Position numbers and translations under genes: made by a program
Shown: positions 1-7,151 of the stretch, piece by piece
How the letters are laid out: each line of letters begins with the position of its first letter
How positions within the stretch are numbered: position 1 is the first letter of the stretch
Assembly (NCBI GenBank): GCA_030615025.1
Contig: JAUXAB010000025.1
Span: 1 to 44,965, forward strand
Source: Phycisphaerae bacterium
Lineage (GTDB): Bacteria > Planctomycetota > Phycisphaerae > Sedimentisphaerales > Anaerobacaceae
DNA: 44,965 bases
Reading direction: 5' to 3'
Notes under the pieces: generated by a model
The model's database searches: none
What the model saw: the letters and a program-made list of their open reading frames with translations, nothing else
What the model was told of the DNA's origin: nothing

Positions 1-187
1 TTATAGAGGGACGTCTTGTTTTGCAGCCTTCATTTCGGGACTGTCCTCCCGAAGCTTTTGTTTTGAAAATTTGGAGTATTAATGGCCAAAAATCCGTTTA
101 ATCAGCGCAATCCGCGATTAATAAACGATTTACGTGCCTTCGGCATCTTTACAACTGTAGAGAACGCTCTACAAATCAACTCTTTTT
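1..187. other. Left-edge region without a recognisable gene
   Basis: No reading frame here looks coding. A short minus-strand frame ends in TAA at positions 3-1, but an in-frame stop lies about 25 codons upstream, so it is not a gene tail. The only recognisable content is a short dispersed repeat at 97-116, listed separately. Confidence 0.5.
97..116 (+). repeat. Short dispersed repeat, copy 1
   Basis: The 20 bases here match 5582-5601 with two C/T differences (core TTTAATCAGCG then AATC-GCG). Both copies lie in non-coding spacers. The style matches the small intergenic repeats common in planctomycete genomes. No function is apparent. Confidence 0.45.
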
Positions 188-193
188 ATGCAA

Positions 194-545
194 AACGAAC
201 CCAATTTCCGAAAAAGTCAAATGAACGTAAATAAGGTATTAACAATGGATTATGACAAAAGGACACTTGGTGAACGCGGGAAAAAACAAAGCCAAACAAA
301 CCCAAACAAAGCCAATTTGCCAGAGGGTAAAATTGATGCAAAGTGTGTAGTTACAAAGGATTATGAAGAAAAATGCGGATAATGGCTATGAAAAAACAAA
401 GCCAAAACAAACCCAATTTGCTGAATGCCAAAATGAACGTAAATAAAGTATTAACAAAGGAATATGAAAAAATGTCAAATTGGGCAATTTGTGAAAACAA
501 ACCCAATACAAACCCAATCAAAGCCAATTTCAAAGGATGTGTCAT
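194..545 (+). repeat. Degenerate tandem repeat of about 100 bp, four copies
   Basis: Units begin near 194, 296, 406 and 493, each opening with a form of AACAAACCCAA. The first and third are the fullest: ATGAACGTAAATAA followed by a GTATTAACAA block recurs at 221-243 and 433-455. The second and fourth are more decayed. A second shared block, AAAAAACAAAGCCAAA, occurs near 285 and 391. Some frames stay open across the array and give Asn/Lys/Gln-rich peptides (188-382, 373-558), but these change frame between units and have no domain. I read it as a non-coding intergenic repeat array just downstream of murJ, not as small genes. Confidence 0.6.
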
Positions 546-569
546 CATAAGGGCATGAATAATGAATAA

Positions 570-2141
570 TCAATCATCAATCGAACCGTTCGTAGTTTCT
601 CTGTGCCCCGTTAGTAGAGAAAGCATCTCGATATGCAGGAATTTTGCGGCCAGCACATACACCGCTGCCGCCGATGGCACAACCACAGCGAGCCTGAGGA
701 CATCAAAGCTCCTGCCATCGGGCAAATCCTTGCACAGAGCCATAATTGCCGTCCCGGCCAGAAACATAATAGCTGTTGCTGCAAGTGTTTTCACCAGGGT
801 AGCCGGCAATCCATCTAATATCGAAGGGCCCAATTTTCTGCGAAGCCCTCTGACGAGGATTATGACCTGCAGGTATGAGCACGCTGCTGTCGCGGCAGCC
901 AATCCTGCTGTTCCCAGGTACCAGATAAGGGTCAGATTCAGAATAATATTAGCAACAACCGCATACAGAGCACTTCGTGCAGGTGTCTTTGAATCCTGCA
1001 TCGAGTAAAACGCCCGTGTTGTTATCTGCTGCAAAAAATAGCCACACAGCCCCACAGCATAAAACGACAGTGTCAATGCTACTATTGGTGTGTCTGTGCT
1101 TGTGAATTTGCCATGTTCGAATATAGCTGAAATTAACGGCCTGGCTACCAGAAAGATTCCTGCAGTTGCCGGAATTGCAACGAATACAGCGGCTTTGATT
1201 CCGCGTGCGATTGTTTTGGTAAGTGCATCAAAATCTTTTCTGGCGGCATCTGAGCTCATAACAGGAAAGATTGCTGTTGCTAAGGATATCCCCAATACAC
1301 CTAAAGGAAATTGGTAAAGCCGCTGCGCGTAGTACAGATAGGACGGTGCGCCATAACTTAGCGGGTCGCCGCGCTCATTCATAAAGCAAAGCGCAATAAT
1401 ATCATCTCCGAGTGTATTTAACTGCGTAACAGTAAGACCAAGTATCATAGGGCCCATTAGAATAATGACTTTTTTAAACGCCTTGGAGTGAATATCCCAT
1501 GCGGGCCTGATTGAAACTCCGCTGGCACGCAGAGAGGGAATCTGAATCGCTATCTGCACAAGCCCTGCGAGCAGAACTGCAGCCGCTACGAAAAAGACCT
1601 GCTGTTCCGGTTTGATTTTCAACATCCAGCCGGTAAATAAAATGCTTCCAATAATAAATATATTCAACACGATGGGCGCCGCAGCAGGCGTGGCAAAATG
1701 TCTGTGGACATTGAGAATACCAGCCAGAATTGCCGTTAGGCAGACAAATATCATATACGGCAGCATAATTGAGCACAATAGCAGTCCGAGTCGAGGGCCG
1801 GTCCTTGTTTCGAAAAAACTGTAGTAACTCCAGACCGATACTTCGCCAATAATGACAATTGCCGCAAGTATTACGAATAGAACTGTTACAGCCGTGTTAG
1901 CTAAGCGTTTTGCCTGCTCCGGGTTGTTATGAAGCTGTTCGCTATATACGGGGATAAGAGAAGCCGAAGCCGCCCCTTCGCCAAAAAGTCTTCGGGCAAG
2001 GTTTGGCATCTTAAAGCCCATCGTCCAGGCCGTCATCAGCCAGCCTGCACCGAAAAAATGTGCGAACGCCATATCCCGCACCATGCCGAATACTCTGCTG
2101 ACCGCCGTAAGAGAAGCAATTTGTCTAAAGCCTTTTATCAT
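570..2141 (-). CDS. murJ: Lipid II flippase MurJ (MviN family)
   Basis: A 523-residue polytopic membrane protein of normal MurJ length. It should flip lipid II across the inner membrane for peptidoglycan synthesis. The N-terminus has the hallmark MurJ run: SRVFGMVRDM, then FKMPNLARRLFGEGA, then SASLIPVYSE. The middle carries the conserved YYAQRLYQFPLGVLGISLAT-type stretch. The ATG at 2141 has no clear ribosome binding site, but the family N-terminus starts there. It lies 106 bases downstream of rodA on the same strand, so the two probably form a cell-wall pair. The spacer holds a perfect inverted repeat. The 9-24 kb locus has its own related flippase, so this copy is more likely the peptidoglycan one. 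Confidence 0.95.
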   Translation of the reverse strand: MIKGFRQIASLTAVSRVFGMVRDMAFAHFFGAGWLMTAWTMGFKMPNLARRLFGEGAASASLIPVYSEQLHNNPEQAKRLANTAVTVLFVILAAIVIIGEVSVWSYYSFFETRTGPRLGLLLCSIMLPYMIFVCLTAILAGILNVHRHFATPAAAPIVLNIFIIGSILFTGWMLKIKPEQQVFFVAAAVLLAGLVQIAIQIPSLRASGVSIRPAWDIHSKAFKKVIILMGPMILGLTVTQLNTLGDDIIALCFMNERGDPLSYGAPSYLYYAQRLYQFPLGVLGISLATAIFPVMSSDAARKDFDALTKTIARGIKAAVFVAIPATAGIFLVARPLISAIFEHGKFTSTDTPIVALTLSFYAVGLCGYFLQQITTRAFYSMQDSKTPARSALYAVVANIILNLTLIWYLGTAGLAAATAACSYLQVIILVRGLRRKLGPSILDGLPATLVKTLAATAIMFLAGTAIMALCKDLPDGRSFDVLRLAVVVPSAAAVYVLAAKFLHIEMLSLLTGHRETTNGSIDD

Positions 2142-2160
2142 TATTCGTTGCTTGCTGCTG

Positions 2161-2224
2161 GCCCCGTTAGAAGCAAGTCACGATGGTTGGCCCCTACGCT
2201 TTCGGTACGAACTTCTAACGGGGC
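2161..2224. repeat. Perfect 13-bp inverted repeat between rodA and murJ
   Basis: GCCCCGTTAGAAG at 2161-2173 is mirrored by CTTCTAACGGGGC at 2212-2224, with 38 bases between. No T-run follows on either strand, so it is not a typical terminator. The same core, CCCGTTAGAAG, recurs inside mfd at 39943-39953, which argues for a dispersed palindromic element rather than a local regulatory site. Confidence 0.65.
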
Positions 2225-2247
2225 TGGTATCTCGTTGTAGATACGCG

Positions 2248-3489
2248 TTACGATTTTCGTGCCAAGCTGAAAGGTCTGCACCGCCCGACATTATTTAATA
2301 GTCCCAAAGAAGTCATACTGACCAGCAGGCTTGACCCGCCGTAGCTTACCAATGGTAGGGTCAAGCCCGTTATCGGCATCAGTCCGACTGTCATACTCAC
2401 ATTGACGATAACCTCAACCACAAACATTGCTACAATACCGACCGCGAGCAATCTGCCGAAGGGGTCTGTATTGTTCGCTGCTATTTCCAGCCCGCAGCCT
2501 ACAATAATAACATAAAGCCCGAGCACGGCCAGACAGCCCCAAAACCCCCATTGCTGGGCAATGATGGCAAAAATGAAGTCATTGTGTCTCTCTTCTAAAA
2601 AGTCGTATTTGACAAAGGGTCCCCGCCGAAAACCGTGGCCTCTGGCACCACCGGATGCAACGGCATATTTTGAGCGAATGAGATGCCAGCCCCAGGTACT
2701 CTTCCATTGCTTTTCACTGAATTTCGTGCCGACAAGAACTTTGCCCAGCCAGGGGTGTTTCTCGGCCTTTTCCCGAACCCAGGCGTTTTGCAATACGAGA
2801 CTACTAATTCTGATTCGGTGATAAGACCTCATCTTATACCATAGCAGCGGGCTTATTAGAATTGCCATCAGCACAACCAGCAGCAAATGCTTGGTTCTTG
2901 CTCCGGCAATAAACAGCATCGTGAAGAAAACCGGCATCATCAGCATCGCGGTGCCGAGGTCCGGCTCAAGAAGGATTAGCACCATTGGCAGCAGCGTAAG
3001 CACAAACGGTCCGATCAGAGCGCTGAAATTGCGGTAGTTGCTGCGATATCGCAGGTACCAGGCCAGGGCCAGGATATATGCCAGCTTACAAAATTCCGAA
3101 GGCTGTATCTGTGGCAATTTCGGATGGATTCTAATCCACCTGTGAGCATAATTGATTTCAGGGATAAAGGGGATACTTACGAGATACTTGCCGACCAGCA
3201 AGAGGCCCAATAGCAGCAGCACAAAGCCGTATATCCAGAAGCTGACCGTTCCAAACCGCCGGTAATTGACCAGGTTAGCTGCTATAAAGGCAACCGCTGC
3301 AATCGCAGCGAATATGAGCTGTTTTTTCCAGAAGTTGCTCAAGTCGCCGGTTTGGCTGGCCGGGCTGGGCTCTGCTGGGTGGCCGACCGAGTAAATAGTG
3401 GCAATGCCGATGGCAATCAGGGCTAAAGTGGCCGCCACCAGGCATAATCTTACAATTCTAAGTCGTCCTTTTAGGAAAAGGCTGTACAT
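2248..3489 (-). CDS. rodA: Rod-shape SEDS glycosyltransferase RodA (FtsW/RodA/SpoVE family)
   Basis: A membrane glycosyltransferase that polymerises lipid II together with a class B PBP during side-wall growth. The SEDS signatures are clear: a YAHRWIRI block, the QPSEFCKLAYI segment, LLEPDLGTAML, and a conserved loop ending EERHNDFIFAIIAQQWGF, with a C-terminal GLTLPLVSYGGSS motif. I start at the ATG at 3489 (413 aa), because the RodA N-terminus (short basic stretch then the first helix) fits there. The frame stays open to a TTG at 3537, which would add 16 mostly hydrophobic residues; neither start has a good ribosome binding site. No mreBCD or pbp2 lies in the window. FtsW is the alternative, but adjacency does not favour division genes. 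Confidence 0.92.
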   Translation of the reverse strand: MYSLFLKGRLRIVRLCLVAATLALIAIGIATIYSVGHPAEPSPASQTGDLSNFWKKQLIFAAIAAVAFIAANLVNYRRFGTVSFWIYGFVLLLLGLLLVGKYLVSIPFIPEINYAHRWIRIHPKLPQIQPSEFCKLAYILALAWYLRYRSNYRNFSALIGPFVLTLLPMVLILLEPDLGTAMLMMPVFFTMLFIAGARTKHLLLVVLMAILISPLLWYKMRSYHRIRISSLVLQNAWVREKAEKHPWLGKVLVGTKFSEKQWKSTWGWHLIRSKYAVASGGARGHGFRRGPFVKYDFLEERHNDFIFAIIAQQWGFWGCLAVLGLYVIIVGCGLEIAANNTDPFGRLLAVGIVAMFVVEVIVNVSMTVGLMPITGLTLPLVSYGGSSLLVSMTSLGLLNNVGRCRPFSLARKS

Positions 3490-3722
3490 AATGGCAAAAT
3501 AACAGAAGACCACCAAAATTGCATATATGAACTGCAAAATCGTTAAAAAATATTTTTTGCAGCAAAATGCCGTGCCGGGGCAGGGTTAGCCCCAAAAGCA
3601 GCCTAAACAGGCATATTTCGCCTAAATTAACGGCCAAAAGCCCATCTGGTGGTCTTTTTTCTTATCCTATATACAATTTTTCCTAAATTTTAACTTTTTT
3701 TTGTTTTTTTTACATTTTTCTC

Positions 3723-3751
3723 TTGATTTGTAGGCGAGGTTATGTTATTTT
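3723..3751 (+). promoter_or_regulatory. Candidate sigma-70 promoter for the dockerin gene
   Basis: TTGATT at 3723-3728, a 17-base spacer, then TATTTT at 3746-3751. The predicted start near 3758 would give an unusually long leader of about 280 bases before the ATG at 4038. Each hexamer has one to two mismatches. Confidence 0.4.
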
Positions 3752-3810
3752 ACATTTAATCTTCACCAACAATAACCTGTGCGTATAGTTAGTATTTGGC
3801 ACGCATTTTT

Positions 3811-4006
3811 CGCCAAGTGGCGAGAAAGGAGGGTACGAAGGAAAAAATAATAACTATTTTTTTCTGATCGGCTGTTCCTGCCAGCCGGGACGCTGTGTTC
3901 AAAAGTCAAGCGTTTAAGTACCAGGATAGTGAACAAGCGTAATTAGACATTTGTTGGGCAGGAGTAAGATTTGTAAAGCCAAGATAGTACGGAGTGTGTA
4001 GCTCCG
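3811..4006 (+). promoter_or_regulatory. Structured 5' leader of the dockerin gene (unassigned)
   Basis: Three small hairpins lie along the predicted leader: CGCC/GGCG at 3811-3822, CGGCTG/CAGCCG at 3869-3887 and CGGAG/CTCCG at 3990-4006. None is followed by a T-run. I could not match the leader to a known riboswitch. Its 3' end, AAAGGAAGG just before the start codon, also occurs before the gene at 7152. Confidence 0.3.
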
Positions 4007-4037
4007 CGAAAAGAAGAAAAGAAAGGAAGGTTGAATT

Positions 4038-4841
4038 ATGAAAAAGATTGTACTTGCGTTGGTAGCGCTTATGTTTGTTGCTGCTCCGGCGTGGGCAGAC
4101 GTGGACATTACGTGTGAACAAGTTGGGGACACCAACGAAGTTCTTAATGTTCTTGTCAGCTTCGATGCAAGCTCGGAGGAGCCAAGTCTGGTTCGGGCGT
4201 TTGGTTTGAATATTCAGCTTGATAACGACGCCACTATTCTGGAGGTGGACGACACGATTAATGCCGGCTACTATATCTTCCCGGGCACCATCCAGATTGA
4301 TGCATCGACGGGTGAGGTCACAAGTTATGGCACTGCGGTCGGTGAGGTGAGTGACTCGCCCGACACACTGCCCGGGCTTGGCAGCAATGGTATCACCATA
4401 GAGATGGCTTCACTGTATGCTCCTCCTGGCGGAATCGGCTCTCCCAACTCCCCGGATAGTAGTGGTCCTCTGCTTTCGTTCAAGGTTAGCAAGAGCTGTA
4501 CGGTTACTATCACCGCGAACGTTGCTCGTGCCGGCAGCCAAGGTGTGGTTATGGAAGATCCGGACCAAGCTGTTGGTGTGAATTTGCCGAGTACCTGCGA
4601 CGTGGTTATTGACGAAGGTCCGATTTGCTGGACCTACGTCGGTCAGCCTTGCGGCGATAGTGACGATAGTGGTTCGGTCAACTTTGCTGATTTGGTTAAG
4701 CTTAAAGCGTCGTGGTTGAAGTCTGACCCGGATCCGGCTTACAATCCTTGTGCAGATTTTACACAGGACGGGGGCGTGAACTTTGCCGACCTGGTTGTAC
4801 TGAAAAAGTACTGGTTGCAAGACGTTCCCACGTGCCCATAA
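4038..4841 (+). CDS. Secreted protein with C-terminal dockerin type I domain
   Basis: A 267-residue exported protein. Residues 1-20 are a Sec signal peptide ending A-W-A before Asp21. Residues 21-195 are a beta-rich, Asp/Ser/Gly-rich region of about cohesin size that I cannot assign. Residues 206-260 carry two dockerin calcium-loop repeats: DSDDSGSVNFADL near 207 and DFTQDGGVNFADL near 240, with Asp/Asn ligands in the expected places. Dockerins usually bind cohesins, but in planctomycetes many dockerin-like tails sit on surface proteins with no cellulosome, so the partner is unknown. A strong AAAGGAAGG ribosome site precedes the ATG. The next gene is also secreted (PEP-CTERM), 103 bases downstream; a GACAAT/ATTGTC hairpin lies between them at 4852-4867. 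Confidence 0.85.
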   Translation: MKKIVLALVALMFVAAPAWADVDITCEQVGDTNEVLNVLVSFDASSEEPSLVRAFGLNIQLDNDATILEVDDTINAGYYIFPGTIQIDASTGEVTSYGTAVGEVSDSPDTLPGLGSNGITIEMASLYAPPGGIGSPNSPDSSGPLLSFKVSKSCTVTITANVARAGSQGVVMEDPDQAVGVNLPSTCDVVIDEGPICWTYVGQPCGDSDDSGSVNFADLVKLKASWLKSDPDPAYNPCADFTQDGGVNFADLVVLKKYWLQDVPTCP

Positions 4842-4944
4842 TCGGTGAGCGGACAATACGAATTGTCAGTAATTTGTGAAAAGATGATTTTTGTTTTAGT
4901 AAGTTAGTTTTTTGGATTGAATTAATTAATGGAGGACAAGCACG

Positions 4945-5469
4945 ATGAAGAAGATATTTGCAGTATTGATGGTTTTGTGTCTTTGTGGAGCAGCGAATGC
5001 AACGGTGGTTTCATTAGTGGATGAGGGCGCTACAATCGATGCCAGTCTCACTGGCGGTGTTGTGAAGCTTGAAATCACGAGTGATAGCAGCCTCGCAGTC
5101 ATAAATCTGATCATTGCTATGACCGGAGACGGCAGCATTTCAGGTGCGATGAACTTAGGTGATTGCATAACTTATGGCTGGGATCCTACATTGTCGATGG
5201 ACCCGATATTCGGCGCTATGAACGTTGAAATCGGCGGCGGTACTATGGGAGCTGCAAGAGTGGGTCCAGCTGCCTACGTGGAAATTACTTTTGCAGGCCC
5301 CGTTGACGTCATTGTTTCCCTTGCTGGTGATGGTACAAAGGGCGGCACCTTCGATGGTGGTTATTCACCAGTAACCTACTCGACTGGCTTTGTGACGATT
5401 GTTCCTGAGCCGATGACGATTGCGCTGTTAGGTCTTGGTGGATTGTTCCTGCTGCGGCGCCGCAAATAG
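4945..5469 (+). CDS. PEP-CTERM sorting domain protein
   Basis: A 174-residue exported protein with a Sec signal peptide (residues 1-19, ending A-N-A) and a C-terminal PEP-CTERM anchor: VPEP near residue 153, a hydrophobic stretch, then a basic LLRRRK tail. PEP-CTERM tails are recognised by exosortase, which removes the anchor as the protein reaches the surface or the polysaccharide matrix. No exosortase is in this window, but the large exopolysaccharide locus 4 kb away fits the usual association. The central 125 residues are Gly/Ala/Asp rich and match no family I recognise. GGAGGA lies 8 bases before the ATG, and a strong terminator follows. Confidence 0.88.
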   Translation: MKKIFAVLMVLCLCGAANATVVSLVDEGATIDASLTGGVVKLEITSDSSLAVINLIIAMTGDGSISGAMNLGDCITYGWDPTLSMDPIFGAMNVEIGGGTMGAARVGPAAYVEITFAGPVDVIVSLAGDGTKGGTFDGGYSPVTYSTGFVTIVPEPMTIALLGLGGLFLLRRRK

Positions 5470-5493
5470 GCCAAAGTTAACCAATTAGTTGGT

Positions 5494-5528
5494 AAAAGAG
5501 GCAAGTCTTTTGACTTGCCTCTTTTTTT
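5494..5528 (+). terminator. Rho-independent terminator after the PEP-CTERM gene
   Basis: A perfect 14-bp stem (5494-5507 with 5512-5525) around a TTTT loop, running into a T-run. It begins 25 bases after the stop codon at 5469. Confidence 0.9.
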
Positions 5529-5581
5529 TAGACACTGATTTTGCGGATTGCACTGCGACATAAAAAATGTTAAATATCTGC

Positions 5582-5601
5582 TTTAATCAGCGTAATCTGC
5601 G
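5582..5601 (+). repeat. Short dispersed repeat, copy 2
   Basis: Matches 97-116 with two C/T differences. It lies just upstream of the lipoprotein gene at 5630. Confidence 0.45.
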
Positions 5602-5629
5602 TCTAACAAAGTTAAAGGAATACAAGATT

Positions 5630-6184
5630 ATGAAGCAGTTATTGGTATTGGCCGGATTTGCCGTTGTTCTGTCGGGGGTGGGGGGCTGTCAAAGTGCTAA
5701 CAGAGGGGTTGAAAAGGTCATTCAGGGTGAGGGGCAGTTCCCTGAGTTTCTGGCTGGGGTATGGGAAGCAGAAATAGCCAACTCCAAATGGGCTTTTAAG
5801 TTTGAAGACGATGGTTCAATTTCAAAAATAACACACGTTCTTGCAGGAGAAGTGGATTTAGAGGAAGGCGGGATTTATCTGAAAGGACGCGAACCAGGTA
5901 CCTATGCTATATTCGTAATGGGGCCGTGTGAGGCCGAATATAATGCGAAGACGTATGAATTGAGAGTAAAGATTATCCTTGATTATTATAAGATGAAACT
6001 GCCACAGGGAGAATTGGAAGGGAAAAGTCACGATTACTTTAAAGGGCCTGTATATGAGGATGATAAAACCTGGAAAACCGAGTGGTTAAACTATAGTTGG
6101 CTGGAAGGGGCAGATCCGCCTGATACTGATGCGATTGAGTCTAATCCGGTATCGTTGATATTTAAGAAATTGAAAATAAAATAG
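5630..6184 (+). CDS. Putative lipoprotein of unknown function
   Basis: A 184-residue protein from the ATG at 5630. The first 20 residues are a lipoprotein signal (MKQLLVLAGF..., ending SGVGGC) with the acylated Cys at position 20. The open frame extends 63 bases upstream, but those codons overlap a dispersed repeat, and AAAGGA sits about 10 bases before the chosen ATG. The mature part is an acidic, single-domain protein with an FLAGVWEAE...WAFKFEDDG opening. That resembles small lipocalin-like beta-barrels in which W-x-x-x and F-x-x-D-G mark the first strands; this is only a resemblance. It converges with the pseudopilin gene 16 bases away. Confidence 0.75.
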   Translation: MKQLLVLAGFAVVLSGVGGCQSANRGVEKVIQGEGQFPEFLAGVWEAEIANSKWAFKFEDDGSISKITHVLAGEVDLEEGGIYLKGREPGTYAIFVMGPCEAEYNAKTYELRVKIILDYYKMKLPQGELEGKSHDYFKGPVYEDDKTWKTEWLNYSWLEGADPPDTDAIESNPVSLIFKKLKIK

Positions 6185-6200
6185 CTGATATGCGTTTGGT

Positions 6201-6749
6201 TTAGTAATCATAATAGCGAACACCGTCTTTATCTGTTCCCGGCCAGTCGAGCCGGATTTCCTTAGTTGCCGGCTTGTATATCCAGCCGAAAATACGAGGT
6301 GCCTCAGCGGGGAATTCTTCGTTATTTGCTATCATTTTGATTAGTCTGCTGTTTTTGAAGGGATTAAGTGGAACATCCGAAAGATACGGCCCTAATGGGT
6401 AACCTGGTGTCCCAACATCAGCATACTGTCCGGATATATTCGTGGCTTTGAGCATCTGTGAAAAAAACATAGTCGAAGAAGGGGTTGCCGAGGTGTCGCC
6501 GTCTGGATATCCCGGCGGGACGCCATTGTGATGAGCGGCGTAGAGTTCGATGGCAGCTTGCAATGCACGCAGATTGCTCTTCGCTGTAGCCGCCTTTGCC
6601 TCCGTCGCATGTGACTGAAACTGAGGAACCACAATAGCTGCCAGAATACCCAGGATAGCCACCACTATCAGCAGCTCAACGAGTGAAAATCCTCTCTTCA
6701 TTTTTGGCCCCGATTTGCCCTTTATCTTGTTAGACTTGCTCATTCCCAT
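6201..6749 (-). CDS. Type IV pilin / type II secretion pseudopilin
   Basis: A 182-residue protein with a class III signal peptide: a basic 20-residue leader ending KMKRG, then FSLVELLIVVAILGILAAI. Cleavage by a prepilin peptidase is expected after Gly20, which leaves Phe21 and the conserved Glu at mature position 5. The C-terminal domain (residues 50-182) has the PLGPYLSDVPLNPF block seen in GspG-like pseudopilins of planctomycetes and a W-P-G-T-D end. No assembly ATPase or secretin gene is nearby, so it is a solitary pseudopilin. The leader is long; a start at Met17 (6701) would give a conventional short one. Confidence 0.88.
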   Translation of the reverse strand: MGMSKSNKIKGKSGPKMKRGFSLVELLIVVAILGILAAIVVPQFQSHATEAKAATAKSNLRALQAAIELYAAHHNGVPPGYPDGDTSATPSSTMFFSQMLKATNISGQYADVGTPGYPLGPYLSDVPLNPFKNSRLIKMIANNEEFPAEAPRIFGWIYKPATKEIRLDWPGTDKDGVRYYDY

Positions 6750-7151
6750 ATCGTCTAAGAGGGGGATACACTTTGAGGAAAAGCTGTTATGGGACTATAA
6801 TCAAAGCAAAAATGCGCCGAGGCGATCAGCTTGCCAAGCATAAAAAGCCAAATCATAAGTGTAGTAAATATAAACACTAACGAACGGTAAAATAAAGACT
6901 TGCATACTGTTTCCGCCGAAAAAACATCCAAAAGCCCTATAATTTCCTTGACATTTAAGCATAAATATGGTAAAAGTTGGAGTTTCGGATGTAATGGGTG
7001 ATTGGGAAAGCGGCAGGGCCTTATATTTGCGTCTTCCGCCCGGCATAAAGCCTTTAATTGGAGCAGTATAAACACGATTGTTTTTAGGTTTGGGGAACGA
7101 TGAATTTTGTCTTAAAAAATAATTTTCAAAAGTAAGAAAGGAAGGTGGATT
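6750..7151. other. Intergenic region before the golvesin-domain gene
   Basis: About 400 bases without a convincing gene; the minus-strand frames here have no protein character. It holds a promoter candidate at 6948-6976 and, at its end, the AAGAAAGGAAGG ribosome site of the next gene. Confidence 0.45.
6948..6976 (+). promoter_or_regulatory. Candidate promoter of the 676-aa secreted protein
   Basis: A perfect TTGACA at 6948-6953, a 17-base spacer and a weak TAAAAG at 6971-6976. It predicts a leader of about 170 bases. The -10 element is poor, so confidence is limited. Confidence 0.33.

Larger units (their letters stand above)
3490..4037. other. Divergent intergenic region between rodA and the dockerin gene
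   Basis: About 550 bases hold the control regions of two divergent genes. Direct observations: an inverted repeat CTGCAAAA/TTTTGCAG (3532-3539/3555-3562) overlapping the alternative TTG start of rodA; a GGGGC/GCCCC hairpin at 3577-3593; AT-rich DNA at 3650-3720; and a plus-strand promoter candidate and structured leader, listed separately. No gene is seen. Confidence 0.5.

Noticed and set aside
188..558. Two small plus-strand ORFs in the left-edge array
   Set aside because: They follow a tandem repeat whose units lie in different frames; peptides are low-complexity Asn/Lys/Gln.
562..1008. 148-codon plus-strand ORF over murJ
   Set aside because: A shadow of murJ, which has strong family motifs on the other strand.
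3800..3840. Resemblance to a cyclic di-GMP (GEMM) riboswitch: CACGCA, GAAAGG and GGGTACGAAG in order
   Set aside because: The conserved core spacing and the GGGCAAACC and GGACGCAAAGCC blocks are not present.
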